64,000 nt of DNA from Massilia sp. Bi118 (lineage in GTDB: Bacteria > Pseudomonadota > Gammaproteobacteria > Burkholderiales > Burkholderiaceae_D). This document shows, piece by piece, positions 47,984 to 57,282 of the stretch; the first letter of the stretch is position 1, and each line of letters opens with the position of its first letter. The notes under the pieces are model-generated. The model did not search any database. It was given only the letters and a program-made list of their open reading frames with translations, and was not told where the DNA came from. Where the stretch lies: contig NZ_CAKKMV010000005.1 of NCBI RefSeq assembly GCF_918697865.1, forward strand, positions 62,001 to 126,000, written 5' to 3'. The position numbers and the translations under genes were made by a program.

Positions 47984-48550
47984 ATGAAAAAAATAATCGC
48001 CGTCGCCATGCTTGCGCTGGCCAGCCTGAGCGCCTCGGCCGAGCGCGCCGATTCGCTCAAGCAGGCCCAGATCGACTTCGACAACGGCCACATCGACGAA
48101 GCCACCCAGACCCGCATCCTGACCGGTAACGTGGTGCTGACGCGCGGCACCCTGCTGATCAAGTCGGACAAGGCCGTGCTGAAGGAAACGCCCGAGGGCT
48201 ACATGCTGCTGACGCTGACCGCCGCGCCGGGCAAGACCGCCAGCTTCCGTCAGAAGCGCGACGGCGGCCCCGACCTGTGGACCGAAGGCCAGGCCCAGCG
48301 CATCGAATACGACGAGCGCACCGAAGTGGTCAAGCTGTTCGCCAACGCCGTCGTCAAGCAGCTGGAAGGCAAGCGCATGACGAGCGAGGTGAACGGCCCC
48401 TTCATCTCCTACGACAACCGCACCGAGCAGGCCAACGTGTACAACGACGCCAGCGGCGAGAGCAAGGCGGGCGGCGGCCGCAGCACCATCATCATCGCGC
48501 CGCGCCGCACCGCGCCGGCTGCACAAGCTGCGGGAGCTGCCAAGCAATGA
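47984..48550 (+). CDS. lptA: LPS periplasmic transport protein LptA
   Basis: LptA forms the periplasmic bridge for LPS. The 188-residue protein has a signal peptide ([19 protein letters not shown]) and the OstA-type repeat ([30 protein letters not shown]). ATG at 47984 has AAAGGA upstream; an earlier in-frame start at 47942 lies inside lptC. It overlaps lptB by 4 bases. Confidence 0.93.
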   Translation: MKKIIAVAMLALASLSASAERADSLKQAQIDFDNGHIDEATQTRILTGNVVLTRGTLLIKSDKAVLKETPEGYMLLTLTAAPGKTASFRQKRDGGPDLWTEGQAQRIEYDERTEVVKLFANAVVKQLEGKRMTSEVNGPFISYDNRTEQANVYNDASGESKAGGGRSTIIIAPRRTAPAAQAAGAAKQ

Positions 48551-49332
48551 TGGATGCACACGCAGACGCCACCCCGACCACCGTCGCAAGCGGCGGCAGC
48601 ACCCTGGTCGCCAAGGGGCTGCAGAAAAGCTACGGCAAGCGCCTGGTGGTGCGCGACGTTTCGCTGCAGGTCGCCTGCGGCGAGGTGGTGGGACTGCTGG
48701 GCCCGAACGGCGCCGGCAAGACCACTTCCTTCTACATGATCGTGGGCCTGGTGCCGGCCGATGCCGGCGCCATCGTCATCAACGGCACGGACATCACGAG
48801 CCTGCCGATCCACCGCCGCGCCATGCTGGGCCTGTCCTACCTGCCGCAGGAAGCCTCGGTGTTCCGCAAGCTGACGGTGGAAGAGAACATCCGCGCGGTG
48901 CTGGAACTGCAGCGCGAGAACGGCAAGCCGCTGAGCAAGGCGCGTATCCAGGAACGCCTGGACGAGCTGCTGGCCGAGTTGCAGATCGAGAAGCTGCGAG
49001 AGAACCCGGCGCTGTCGCTGTCGGGCGGCGAGCGGCGCCGCGTGGAGATCGCGCGCGCCCTGGCCACCGACCCGCGCTTCGTGCTGCTGGACGAACCTTT
49101 CGCCGGCGTGGATCCAATTGCCGTGATCGAGATCCAACGTATCGTGCGTTTCCTGAAAGAGCGCGGCATCGGCGTGCTGATCACCGACCACAACGTGCGC
49201 GAGACGCTCGGCATCTGCGACCGTGCCTACATCATCAACCAGGGCGCGGTGCTGGCCTCGGGCCGGCCCGACGACATCATCGCGAATGAGTCCGTCCGCC
49301 GCGTCTACCTGGGTGAACACTTCAGGATGTAG
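48547..49332 (+). CDS. lptB: LPS export ABC transporter ATPase LptB
   Basis: LptB powers LPS extraction with LptFG. The 261-residue ATPase has Walker [15 protein letters not shown]-loop YLPQEASVF, signature [17 protein letters not shown], Walker [13 protein letters not shown] and the H-loop [10 protein letters not shown]. Two adjacent ATGs (48547 and 48550) are possible. An N-terminal extension of about 20 residues precedes the fold. Two bases separate it from rpoN. Confidence 0.97.
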   Translation: MMDAHADATPTTVASGGSTLVAKGLQKSYGKRLVVRDVSLQVACGEVVGLLGPNGAGKTTSFYMIVGLVPADAGAIVINGTDITSLPIHRRAMLGLSYLPQEASVFRKLTVEENIRAVLELQRENGKPLSKARIQERLDELLAELQIEKLRENPALSLSGGERRRVEIARALATDPRFVLLDEPFAGVDPIAVIEIQRIVRFLKERGIGVLITDHNVRETLGICDRAYIINQGAVLASGRPDDIIANESVRRVYLGEHFRM

Positions 49333-49334
49333 TC

Positions 49335-50828
49335 ATGAAACAGACGCTGCAACTCAAGACCTCACAGCACCTTGCGCTGACGCCGCAACTCCAGCAGTCG
49401 ATCCGCCTGCTGCAGCTGTCCACGCTCGAACTCCACCAGGAGATCGAACAGGTCCTGGGTGAGAATCCGCTGCTCGAGCGCCTCGACGATCCGCTCGACC
49501 GCTCCGTGCGCCTGCTGGCGGACGGCGCCATCAACAACGGTTCCTCGACCAACACCACGCCCGATGCGCCACCCGCGTCCGGCCAGGGCGAGGAGAACGG
49601 CGGCGGCAGTGGAAGCGGCGAAGCCGAAGGCGGCGACAGCGGCGAAGCCGGCGGCGCCGAGCATGACATGGAGTGGGGCGATGCCGGCCATTCCGGCAGC
49701 GGCAGCGGCGGCGAAGAAGAGGACGGCCGCCCGCAACTGGAAGCCAGCCCGATCTCGCTGCGTGAACACCTGATGGAACAGGTGCGCCTGACCTGCATTT
49801 CGCCGCGCGACTGCGCGCTGGTCGAGATCGTGGTCGACTCGCTCGACGACAACGGCTACCTGGAAGAATCGCTGGACGACATCCACGCGCGCCTGCCGGC
49901 CGAACTCGAGATCGAATTCGAGGAACTGCGCACCGCGCTGTCGCTGGTGCAGAGCATGGACCCGCCGGGCGTGGGCGCGCGCAGCGCCGCCGAATGCCTG
50001 GCCCTGCAGATCCGCCGCATGCCCGGCGTGGCGATGGTGACGCGTCGGATGGCCCTGGTCATCGTCGAACGCTACCTGACCTGGTTCGCGCAGCGCGAGT
50101 TCAACAAGCTCAAAAAGGCCCTCGACTGCGACGACGAAGACCTGCGCGAAGCCCAGGCCGTGATCCGCCAGTGCAATCCGCATCCGGGCGCGGCCTTTGC
50201 GTCCGACGTTTCCGACTTCGTGGTGCCGGACGTGATCGTGCGCCGCGCGAAGGACGGCTGGAGCGTGCAACTGAATCCGGAAGTGATGCCGCGCCTGCGC
50301 GTGAACAGCATCTACGCCGCCTTGCTGAAGCAGGGGAAATCGGAATCGCAGCTGAATGCACAGTTGCAGGAAGCCAAGTGGCTCATCAAGAACATGCGCC
50401 AACGCTTCGACACGATCCTGCGCGTGGCGCAAGCAATCGTCGAGCGCCAACGGAACTTTTTCTCGCATGGCGCAGTTGCCATGCGGCCCCTTGTTTTACG
50501 TGAGATAGCTGATACACTAGGTCTACACGAGAGCACAATTTCTCGCGTCACAACTCAGAAATATATGCTGACGCCGCACGGCATGTTTGAGTTGAAGTAC
50601 TTTTTCGGAAGTCACGTCGCGACCGAGGCGGGCGGTGAAGCATCCTCGACTGCGATCCGGGCTCTCATCGTACAACTCACAGGAGCAGAAGACCCCAAGA
50701 ACCCTTTATCCGACAGCAAGATCGCGGAGATGCTAGGGGAACAGGGAATGGTTATCGCACGCCGCACGGTCGCGAAATACCGTGAGGCGCTGAAGATCCC
50801 GCCCGTCAGCCTCCGCAAATCCTTGTAA
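49335..50828 (+). CDS. rpoN: RNA polymerase sigma-54 factor
   Basis: RpoN directs transcription from -24/-12 promoters and needs enhancer-binding ATPases. The 497-residue protein has the Gln/Leu-rich region I ([20 protein letters not shown]), an acidic Gly/Glu/Ser-rich region II at about 70-130, the core-binding domain and the DNA-binding RpoN box [12 protein letters not shown] near the C-terminus. It follows lptB by 2 bases, the standard proteobacterial arrangement. Confidence 0.98.
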   Translation: MKQTLQLKTSQHLALTPQLQQSIRLLQLSTLELHQEIEQVLGENPLLERLDDPLDRSVRLLADGAINNGSSTNTTPDAPPASGQGEENGGGSGSGEAEGGDSGEAGGAEHDMEWGDAGHSGSGSGGEEEDGRPQLEASPISLREHLMEQVRLTCISPRDCALVEIVVDSLDDNGYLEESLDDIHARLPAELEIEFEELRTALSLVQSMDPPGVGARSAAECLALQIRRMPGVAMVTRRMALVIVERYLTWFAQREFNKLKKALDCDDEDLREAQAVIRQCNPHPGAAFASDVSDFVVPDVIVRRAKDGWSVQLNPEVMPRLRVNSIYAALLKQGKSESQLNAQLQEAKWLIKNMRQRFDTILRVAQAIVERQRNFFSHGAVAMRPLVLREIADTLGLHESTISRVTTQKYMLTPHGMFELKYFFGSHVATEAGGEASSTAIRALIVQLTGAEDPKNPLSDSKIAEMLGEQGMVIARRTVAKYREALKIPPVSLRKSL

Positions 50829-50886
50829 TAAGCTGCAGGGCACCCAGATACTGATAACCTGACAGCGCATCTTCAAAGGAGTGTGT

Positions 50887-51255
50887 ATGAATCTCACTAT
50901 CAGCGGACATCATCTCGATGTAACCCCAGCAATCCGTGAATACGTACAGAACAAGCTCGAACGCATCACCCGCCATTTCGATCAAGTGATCGACTCCCAC
51001 GTCATCCTCTGCATAGACAATCTCACCGAGAAAGAAAAACGCCAGAAGGCCGAGATCAACTTGCGCGTTGCTGGGAAGATCGTTCACGTCGCTAGCGCCG
51101 CGCATGACCTCTACGCTGCGATCGACATGCTGATGGACCGCCTTGACCGCCAGGTCCAGAAGTACAAGCAGATGCTGCAGGATCACAGTCATACCGCACT
51201 AAAACGCATGGCTAACGAAGCCGATGAGGGAGGAGAAGCTGCCGCTGCAGCGTGA
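50887..51255 (+). CDS. hpf: Ribosome hibernation-promoting factor
   Basis: The 122-residue protein is a short HPF/RaiA-type factor that binds the 30S decoding region in stationary phase. It starts MNLTISGHHLDVTPAIREYV, a diagnostic N-terminus, and lacks the long C-terminal dimerisation domain. AAAGGAG precedes ATG 50887; the GTG at 50881 is less likely. It follows rpoN as in most betaproteobacteria and is followed by a terminator. Confidence 0.96.
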   Translation: MNLTISGHHLDVTPAIREYVQNKLERITRHFDQVIDSHVILCIDNLTEKEKRQKAEINLRVAGKIVHVASAAHDLYAAIDMLMDRLDRQVQKYKQMLQDHSHTALKRMANEADEGGEAAAAA

Positions 51256-51284
51256 CGATTCCGCTGGCGCAGCACAAGCAAGAC

Positions 51285-51317
51285 GAAGGGCGCATCTGGC
51301 GCCCTTTTCGTTTTTTT
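51285..51317 (+). terminator. Rho-independent terminator after hpf
   Basis: AAGGGCGC and GCGCCCTT flank ATCTG, followed by TTCG and a T run. This ends the long kdsD-to-hpf transcript. Confidence 0.88.
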
Positions 51318-51361
51318 GGACCGCGCTACAATGCCGCTTTCCCTTTCATAAATAAAAGAAC

Positions 51362-52444
51362 ATGAGCGAACACGTGCAGACCCGCGTTGCCAACGGCACC
51401 GGCATCATCACCCTGGACCGCCCCAAGGCCCTGAACTCGCTGTCGCTGGAGATGGTGCGCGCACTGACGGAGACCCTGCTGGCCTGGCGCGAAGACGAAA
51501 ACGTCGCCGCGGTCCTCATCACCAGCACCAGCGAGAAAGCCCTGTGCGCAGGCGGCGATATCCGCTTCTTCCATCAGGCCGGCCACGCGACCCCGCTAGG
51601 GGGTAGTGCTCTGCTGGAAGACTTCTTTACTGAAGAATACGCGCTGAACCACCTGATCCATTTTTATCCGAAGCCCTACATTTCGCTGATGGATGGCGTG
51701 GTGATGGGCGGCGGCATGGGCATCGCCCAGGGCGGCCCGGAGAGCGGCCTGCGCATCGTGACCGAACGTACGAAGATGGCGATGCCCGAAGTGAACATCG
51801 GCCTGTTCCCGGACGTCGGCGGCAGCCACTTCCTGTCGCATGCGCCGGGCGCGCTCGGCATGTATCTTGGCCTGACGGGGCTGACGATCGGCGCCGCCGA
51901 TGCGCTGTATGTCGGCCTGGCCGATGTGTTCGTCCCCGCCGAGCAATTGCCGGCGCTGCAGTCCCTGATCGCGTCCACGCCTGGTGCGCAGTTGGCGGAG
52001 GCGATCCGTGCCTTTGCGGCGCCGTTTGCGCAGCAGGCGGGCGCGAGCGAACTGTCCGCCCAGCGCGCGCCGATCGACAGGCACTTCGGCGCGGCTTCAG
52101 TGGAAGCGGTGATGTCTTCGCTCGAAGGCGACGACGCGCCCTTCGCGCAGAAGGCCCTGGCCGCCATGCGCCAGCGCTCGCCGCTGATGATGTGCGTGAC
52201 GAGCGAGATGCTGGTGCGCGGCGCTTCTATGGATGTGGCCGGCTGCCTGCGCATGGAACGCTCGCTGGTGCGCCGCAACTTCGAACACGGCGAAGTGCTG
52301 GAAGGCGTGCGCGCGCTGGTGATCGACAAGGACAATGCGCCGGCGTGGAATCCGCCTTCGCTGGAGCAGGTCACCCCGGAGATGGTGGCGCGCTTCTTCG
52401 AGCCGGTGTGGCCGGACTGGGCGCATCCGCTGCGGCACCTCTAA
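51362..52444 (+). CDS. Enoyl-CoA hydratase/isomerase-family protein, 3-hydroxyisobutyryl-CoA hydrolase-like
   Basis: The 360-residue protein has the crotonase fold: ITLDRPKALNSLSLEMV, the oxyanion segment ALCAGGDIRFF, GVVMGGGMGIAQGG and PEVNIGLFPDVGGSHFLSH. Its length (over 350) and the C-terminal region match the HIBCH-like branch (valine breakdown) better than simple hydratases of about 260 residues. The exact substrate is unproved. It sits where ptsN would be expected after hpf, so it may be an insertion into that cluster. Confidence 0.85.
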   Translation: MSEHVQTRVANGTGIITLDRPKALNSLSLEMVRALTETLLAWREDENVAAVLITSTSEKALCAGGDIRFFHQAGHATPLGGSALLEDFFTEEYALNHLIHFYPKPYISLMDGVVMGGGMGIAQGGPESGLRIVTERTKMAMPEVNIGLFPDVGGSHFLSHAPGALGMYLGLTGLTIGAADALYVGLADVFVPAEQLPALQSLIASTPGAQLAEAIRAFAAPFAQQAGASELSAQRAPIDRHFGAASVEAVMSSLEGDDAPFAQKALAAMRQRSPLMMCVTSEMLVRGASMDVAGCLRMERSLVRRNFEHGEVLEGVRALVIDKDNAPAWNPPSLEQVTPEMVARFFEPVWPDWAHPLRHL

Positions 52445-52730
52445 CATACTGCACGTGCCGTCGTTGTAAAGAATGGGGCTAAGAGTGGGTTGCCCCATCC
52501 TACAGCCGACGGGATTGAACAGGACGTCGCAAGAACCGCTTTTATCGTTTGCTTGACGGATCCTTCCGAATATCGGCGTGATGCATTCCGGCGAAGTCAC
52601 CGTCTTTGCGCGATGATTCATCAGACAATGACATTAGGCCGCTGACGCTGGAAACACTCGTTTACCATGACCTCGCCGCCGGGCATCCTGCAAATCCAGA
52701 ACATCATCCGTTCTTCCAAACTTACGCAAA
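52445..52730. other. Intergenic stretch containing the 3' flank of the TnpB element
   Basis: No protein gene is supported here. The half next to tnpB should hold the right end of the element. A short stem-prone stretch, GTGGGTTGCCCCATCC, lies near 52485. Boundaries of the element could not be fixed by eye. Confidence 0.5.
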
Positions 52731-52800
52731 CTAGCCGTAGTTAGCTTTGCTGCTGGATTCCTGCTTCACCGGAGCCGGTTTCACCTCGCGCTTGAACGCG
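52640..52800 (-). ncRNA. Putative omega (right-end) RNA of the TnpB element
   Basis: TnpB nucleases use a guide RNA that overlaps the tnpB 3' end and runs past the stop codon to the element's right end. That region here is 52640-52800 on the minus strand. It contains GGCTAGTTTGCGTAAGTTTGG just after the stop, similar in style to right ends of IS1341-type elements. The call is positional; no structure was computed. Confidence 0.35.
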
Positions 52801-53930
52801 AGGCCAGCGCCTTCTCCTCCACAGGCCGACACGGTAGAACTTACCGCCAAGTTTTTTAGATTGATAGCAGCGTTGATATCGCGGTCTTGAAGTACGCCGC
52901 AGCCCGAGCAGCGCCATTTCCGCATACTCAGGTCGAGTTTCTGCAACCTGTATCCACATCCCGAACAAGTCTTGCTTGTGGGGTGCCAGCGGTCCGCCAC
53001 AACCACTTGGCCGCCGCGCGAAACCGATTTGTACATTAGTTGCCTGCGTAGTTCAGACCAACCCATGTCAATGATGGCGCGTGCAAGCCAGCCGTTGGTC
53101 AACATCCCTTTGACGCTCAGATCCTCGATGCCGATCGTATGAAAACGCCGTGTGATACTGGAGCTTAGCTGGTGGAGGCTATCGCGGCGGATGCTGGCGA
53201 TCCGCGCATGTAATCTGGCCAGCTTCAACTTTGCTTTGGCGCGATTGCGCGATCCTTTGATTTTGCGTGACAAGGCGCGTGATAGACGACGGAGGCGCTC
53301 AAGCAGGGTGCGCAGTGCCTTAGGGCCAGGATATTTTTCACCGGTGGACAAGGTGGCCAGGTTCGTAATTCCCAAGTCAACCCCGACCGCGCCTTGATTT
53401 TCGGCTGGCGGCAAAGGCAAGGCCGGGGTGTCGACTGTAATGCTGATGTACCAGTGATCTGCAACGCGGGAAATCGAGGCGGAGACGATCCGCCCGGTAA
53501 ACCGCAGTGTTTCGCGCATGCGGACCCATCCCAACTTCGGAATACGGATGCGGCGGTCGTCAACGCGGAATAGGTCGTTGCTCAGGGAAAAGCGATCATC
53601 GCGTCCCTTCCTTCTGAATGTGGGATATCTAGCGCGCCTAGCAAAGAAATTTTCGAACGCACGGCCCAACTGCATGATAGCTATCTGTGGCGCGTTCTTG
53701 GTCACTTCCAACATCCATGGAAATTGTTCACGCTTGATGGCGTTAAGCTGGCGTCGCAGCGCCGCTTCGTTTGGTTTCGACAGTGCCGGGTCGACCTTGC
53801 AAGCTTTGTACTGGCGTTGCCACTCGACCAGTGCCCAGTTATAAGCAAAACGCGCAGTGCCAGCAGCGCGCGCGAAATAGGTCGCCTGCACGTTGTTCGG
53901 GTCAAGTCGGATGCGGTGCGCGAGAATCAT
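52731..53930 (-). CDS. tnpB: TnpB, RNA-guided nuclease of an IS200/IS605-type (IS1341-like) element
   Basis: The 399-residue protein keeps all known essentials: RuvC residues Asp185 (GVDLGIT), Glu269 (IGIEDLSV) and Asp351 (DRDINAAINL), and the zinc finger Cys322/Cys325/Cys341/Cys344. It starts with the usual TnpB N-terminus (MILAHRIRLDPNN) and ends in a Lys/Ser-rich tail. No TnpA transposase lies nearby, so the element cannot move on its own. TnpB cuts DNA with its omega RNA and helps the element persist at its site. It appears full length and potentially active. Confidence 0.93.
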   Translation of the reverse strand: MILAHRIRLDPNNVQATYFARAAGTARFAYNWALVEWQRQYKACKVDPALSKPNEAALRRQLNAIKREQFPWMLEVTKNAPQIAIMQLGRAFENFFARRARYPTFRRKGRDDRFSLSNDLFRVDDRRIRIPKLGWVRMRETLRFTGRIVSASISRVADHWYISITVDTPALPLPPAENQGAVGVDLGITNLATLSTGEKYPGPKALRTLLERLRRLSRALSRKIKGSRNRAKAKLKLARLHARIASIRRDSLHQLSSSITRRFHTIGIEDLSVKGMLTNGWLARAIIDMGWSELRRQLMYKSVSRGGQVVVADRWHPTSKTCSGCGYRLQKLDLSMRKWRCSGCGVLQDRDINAAINLKNLAVSSTVSACGGEGAGLAFKREVKPAPVKQESSSKANYG

Positions 53931-54134
53931 AGTGCATCTTGGACCGCCAGAGCTATGTCATCGTTCCGCTTTCGTTTTCTATACTAGGCCGCAATAGTGA
54001 GCTTCTGGCGAAGCTCGGTGCTAATGAATGAGATTACGTATTTCTGGTACGGCGCCAATGGTTACATCGTGCTTTCGAAGTTCTACTCGATGCACCTCAA
54101 TGACTGCCATCGTGAAGACGTGCGGGCGATTTAA
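53931..54134. other. Junk-like stretch between tnpB and the permease fragment
   Basis: This includes the left flank of the TnpB element and about 105 bases of translatable but unrecognised sequence (54022-54130) that reads up to a stop just before the permease fragment. I see no complete gene. It may be scrambled coding debris. Confidence 0.5.
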
Positions 54135-54407
54135 TTGGTCGAAGCGACGCTGCTGCTCGGCATCTTTGACCTGTCCATCCTGGGTGCGCAGGCCGCGCAG
54201 ATTCCGCTGGACATCCTGCACCGCGTGGTGGCAATGGCCAGCGGCGGCATGGACACCCTGCCGCACAGCGGCGCCGTCGTCACCTTGCTGGCGGTGACCG
54301 GGCTGACACATCACGATTCCTATCGTGAGATCTTTGCGATCACGATCATCAAGACCTTGGCGGTGTTCTTTGTGATTGGGGTGTTTTATGCGACCGGGTT
54401 GGTCTAA
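54135..54407 (+). pseudogene. C-terminal fragment of a GntP-family permease
   Basis: The 90 codons match the end of GntP/gluconate or citrate-type permeases, with the diagnostic AMASGGMDTLPHSGAVVTLL and LTHHDSYREIFAITIIKT and a final transmembrane segment. The first about 350 residues are missing, and a stop precedes the homologous part, so it cannot make a transporter. It lies next to the TnpB element, which suggests that an insertion or deletion event removed the 5' part. Confidence 0.8.
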
Positions 54408-54430
54408 GTCGGCTCGCCAATCGCACAGTT

Positions 54431-54577
54431 AGCACGTCGTTCCCGCGAAAGCGGGAATAGTGCCCCCGGCACTATTCCCCCCATGCTGAGCTGTCGAAGT
54501 TAACGGGTTCGCTTCAACGCACAGCGCCCGGGTCTGCGCTTCAGTATGGGTCCCCGCTTTCGCGAGGACGACGTGCT
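54431..54577. repeat. Divergent REP-like pair with an inner hairpin
   Basis: AGCACGTCGTTCCCGCGAAA at the left (from 54431) faces its approximate complement ending ACGACGTGCT at 54577, about 90 bases apart. Inside is a perfect GGAATAGTGCC/GGCACTATTCC stem at 54454-54478. It lies between the permease fragment and the convergent rapZ gene. Same family as 6595, 9392 and 35965. Confidence 0.8.
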
Positions 54578-54579
54578 GA

Positions 54580-55443
54580 TCAGTGCTGCTCGCGATGCCG
54601 CACAACCACCCGTTCGGTCTCGCCGAAATAAGCCCCCAGCCGCTCCGCCATGTAGACCGAGCGGTGCTGGCCGCCCGTGCAGCCGACCGCCACCGTCAGG
54701 TAACTGCGGTTGTCGGTCTTGAAGGAGGGCAGCCACTTGGCGACGAAGGCGCGGATGTCGGCCAGCATTTCGGTGGCCTGGGGCTGGGCGTCGAGGAAGG
54801 CGATGACGGGCGCGTCCTTGCCGGTGAGCGGGCGCAGCGTCAGGTCGTAATAGGGGTTCGGCACGGCGCGCACGTCGAACACGAAGTCGGCGTCCAGCGG
54901 CACGCCGCGCTTGAAGGCGAAGGATTCGAAGTACAGGGTCAGCCTGGCGTATTCGACCTCGGCCAGTTCCTTGACCCAGGCGCGCAGCTTGTTGGCCGAC
55001 ATTTCCGAAGTGTCGATCACGTGGCCCAGCTTCTCGATCGAACCCAGGCGCTCGCGCTCCTCCGAGATGCATTCGATCAGCGTACGGCGCGAGGCCGGGT
55101 TTTCGCCCGGGCGCAGCTCGTGCGACAGCGGGTGGCTGCGGCGGGTTTCCGAAAAGCGCGCCACCAGCGAGTGGGTGCTGGCGGTCAGGTACATCACCTT
55201 GACGTCGTGACCTTGCTCGCGCAGCGCACGGACCGTGGACGGCAGTTCCGCCAGCGACTCGGCGCTGCGGGCGTCGACCGCGACGGCGACGCACTTGCTG
55301 TCGGCGCCGTTGATCGTCTCGACCAGCGAAGGCAGCAGGGCGGGCGGGAGGTTGTCGACGCAGTAGTAGCCTGCGTCTTCGAGGACATTGAGGGCAACCG
55401 ATTTGCCGGAGCCCGAGATACCGGTGATGAGAACGATGCGCAT
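54580..55443 (-). CDS. rapZ: RNase adapter protein RapZ
   Basis: RapZ is a P-loop protein that in E. coli binds small RNAs and glucosamine-6-phosphate; in betaproteobacteria it clusters with ptsN and hprK. The 287-residue protein starts [15 protein letters not shown] (Walker A) and has the C-terminal domain with [22 protein letters not shown] at 55443 is preferred over an ATG at 55461, which would lack family support. It follows hprK by 34 bases. Confidence 0.95.
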   Translation of the reverse strand: MRIVLITGISGSGKSVALNVLEDAGYYCVDNLPPALLPSLVETINGADSKCVAVAVDARSAESLAELPSTVRALREQGHDVKVMYLTASTHSLVARFSETRRSHPLSHELRPGENPASRRTLIECISEERERLGSIEKLGHVIDTSEMSANKLRAWVKELAEVEYARLTLYFESFAFKRGVPLDADFVFDVRAVPNPYYDLTLRPLTGKDAPVIAFLDAQPQATEMLADIRAFVAKWLPSFKTDNRSYLTVAVGCTGGQHRSVYMAERLGAYFGETERVVVRHREQH

Positions 55444-55477
55444 GCCTCGATGATACCGCATCAGCTGAGGCCTTGCC

Positions 55478-56413
55478 TCAGTCGCCGCTCATCGCCTGGC
55501 GCTGGCGCTCCATGAATTCCTGCAGCGTATCGATGCCGCGCAGCTGCAGGATGGTATTGCGCACCGCGGCCTCCAGCAGCACCGCGATGTTGCGGCCGGC
55601 CGCGACCGGGATCACGACCTTGCGGATCGGCAGGCCGAGCACGTCCTCGGTCGGGAAGTGGAAGGGCAGGCGCTCAACCTCTTCGTCCAGCGCGCCGCGC
55701 TTGACCAGGTGGACGATCAGCTTCAGCCGCATCTTGCGGCGCACCGCGGTCTCGCCGAAGATCGCCTTGATGTCTAGCAGGCCCAGGCCGCGCACTTCAA
55801 GCAGGTTCTGCAGCAGCGGTGGGCAGCGGCCTTCGATCATGTTCGGGGCGATGCGCGAAAATTCAACGGCGTCGTCGGCCACCAGGCCGTGCGAACGCGA
55901 GATCAGTTCCAGGCCCAGTTCGCTCTTGCCGAGGCCGGAGTCGCCGGTGATCAGCACGCCCACGCCCAGCACGTCCATGAACACGCCATGCATGATGACG
56001 CGTTGTGCCAGCTTCTTCGATAAATAGACCCGCAGGAAGTCGATGACCTGGGCCGCCGGCAGCGGGGTCGAGAACAGGGGAATGTTCTGCTCGTCGCAGA
56101 TCGCGAGGATGTCCGGCGGGGTGTCCAGACCCTGGGCGATGATCAGGGCCGGCGGGCCGCCGGCGATCATTTCGCCGATCATGTGGCTGCGCGAGCCGGT
56201 CTTGAGACGCTGGTAGTAATTCAGTTCCTGGTGACCGAACACCTGGATGCGGCCCGGGTGGATCAGGTTCAGGTGGCCGACCTGGTCGGCGGCGGAGACG
56301 GCGTCGCCCGAGATCAGGCGCTCGCCGCCGGGGAAACCTGCAAACCAGCCGAGTTGCAGGCTGTCGCGATTGTCGTCGTACAGCCTCTGGATGGTCAGCG
56401 GGGTCTGGAGCAT
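55478..56413 (-). CDS. hprK: HPr kinase/phosphorylase
   Basis: HprK phosphorylates and dephosphorylates a serine of HPr. The 311-residue protein has the P-loop [14 protein letters not shown], the HprK signature [11 protein letters not shown] and the [12 protein letters not shown] region. In betaproteobacteria, which usually lack a full sugar PTS, it works with PTS-Ntr. It lies 9 bases after ptsN and upstream of rapZ. Confidence 0.96.
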   Translation of the reverse strand: MLQTPLTIQRLYDDNRDSLQLGWFAGFPGGERLISGDAVSAADQVGHLNLIHPGRIQVFGHQELNYYQRLKTGSRSHMIGEMIAGGPPALIIAQGLDTPPDILAICDEQNIPLFSTPLPAAQVIDFLRVYLSKKLAQRVIMHGVFMDVLGVGVLITGDSGLGKSELGLELISRSHGLVADDAVEFSRIAPNMIEGRCPPLLQNLLEVRGLGLLDIKAIFGETAVRRKMRLKLIVHLVKRGALDEEVERLPFHFPTEDVLGLPIRKVVIPVAAGRNIAVLLEAAVRNTILQLRGIDTLQEFMERQRQAMSGD

Positions 56414-56422
56414 GGTTTGATT

Positions 56423-56905
56423 TTAACCCATCGCCTGCAGACTAGGCTGCCAGTTGATGATGCGCTCATGCACCGAGCGCGGATCCTGATCGGTCGCCAG
56501 CGCGGTGCGCACGGCTTCGTCGGAGAACAGCTCGGCGATCTCGGACAGGATCTCCAGGTGCTGCTGGGTCACGTGGTCCGGGATCAGCAGGAAGAACAGC
56601 AGGCTGACCGGCTGGCCGTCCGGCGATTCGAAGGGGATGGGCTCGGCCAGGCGCACGAAGGCGGCCAGCGGCGACTTCAGACTCTTGCTGCCCTTGATGC
56701 GGCCATGCGGCACGGCCACGCCGTGGCCGAGCCCGGTCGATCCGAGGCGTTCGCGCGCGAACAGGTTATCCGAGACCGTCGAGCGGGCGATGCCGCAGTT
56801 GTTCTCGAAAATGAGGCCGGCCTGTTCAAAGGCGCGCTTCTTGCTCGATACTTCCAAATCCAGCTGAACGTTCTCGAGCGAGAGAATTTTGCTTAAATTA
56901 GTCAT
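56423..56905 (-). CDS. ptsN: PTS system nitrogen-regulatory IIA component
   Basis: PtsN (EIIA-Ntr) is a regulatory phosphoprotein of the PTS-Ntr, affecting potassium and nitrogen control. The 160-residue protein has the phospho-accepting His67 in GVAVPHGRI. It heads the leftward set ptsN-hprK-rapZ. In many betaproteobacteria ptsN follows hpf on the same strand; here it lies 5.2 kb away and is inverted. Confidence 0.95.
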   Translation of the reverse strand: MTNLSKILSLENVQLDLEVSSKKRAFEQAGLIFENNCGIARSTVSDNLFARERLGSTGLGHGVAVPHGRIKGSKSLKSPLAAFVRLAEPIPFESPDGQPVSLLFFLLIPDHVTQQHLEILSEIAELFSDEAVRTALATDQDPRSVHERIINWQPSLQAMG

Positions 56906-57282
56906 AACACGCTTCGATATTGCGGTGCACCAGGTACTTGCGAGCGGGAATTATAGGCCTGTTTCATGGCCGTGACATTCGATTTCGCGTCTGTACGGCA
57001 AGCTGTTTTAGCCCCGCCATGAAACGACGATTTGAGCGCGCGCAACCGTTTGTCATACTCACGCAATTTCCGCCACGAAATTTCAAATTTGACGAACGGA
57101 AAGGGCAATTTCAGGCCCATCCTTCATATTTTCTAGCCGAATCTTGCAAAGCTGCCTAAGCGGCGCCAGGGCGTCAAAAGGCAAGTTGCGTCACATTGAC
57201 AACACGATTCTGTCGCTGGAAACGTACAGTAGATGGGGGTGATGCGCGGCTTTTCACTAGCAGCCGCGCCTGGACCGGGGCT
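56906..57282. other. Intergenic region upstream of ptsN with an inverted repeat
   Basis: No gene is supported. A perfect 10-base inverted repeat, GTTTCATGGC at 56962-56971 and GCCATGAAAC at 57017-57026, is separated by 45 bases. This could be part of ptsN regulation or a small RNA hairpin, but there is no clear promoter-terminator pair. The rest looks unstructured. Confidence 0.5.

Noticed and set aside
52097..52621. 174-codon minus-strand frame crossing the hydratase 3' end
   Set aside because: Mostly antisense to the hydratase gene, no similarity to known proteins, and it overlaps the expected TnpB flank.
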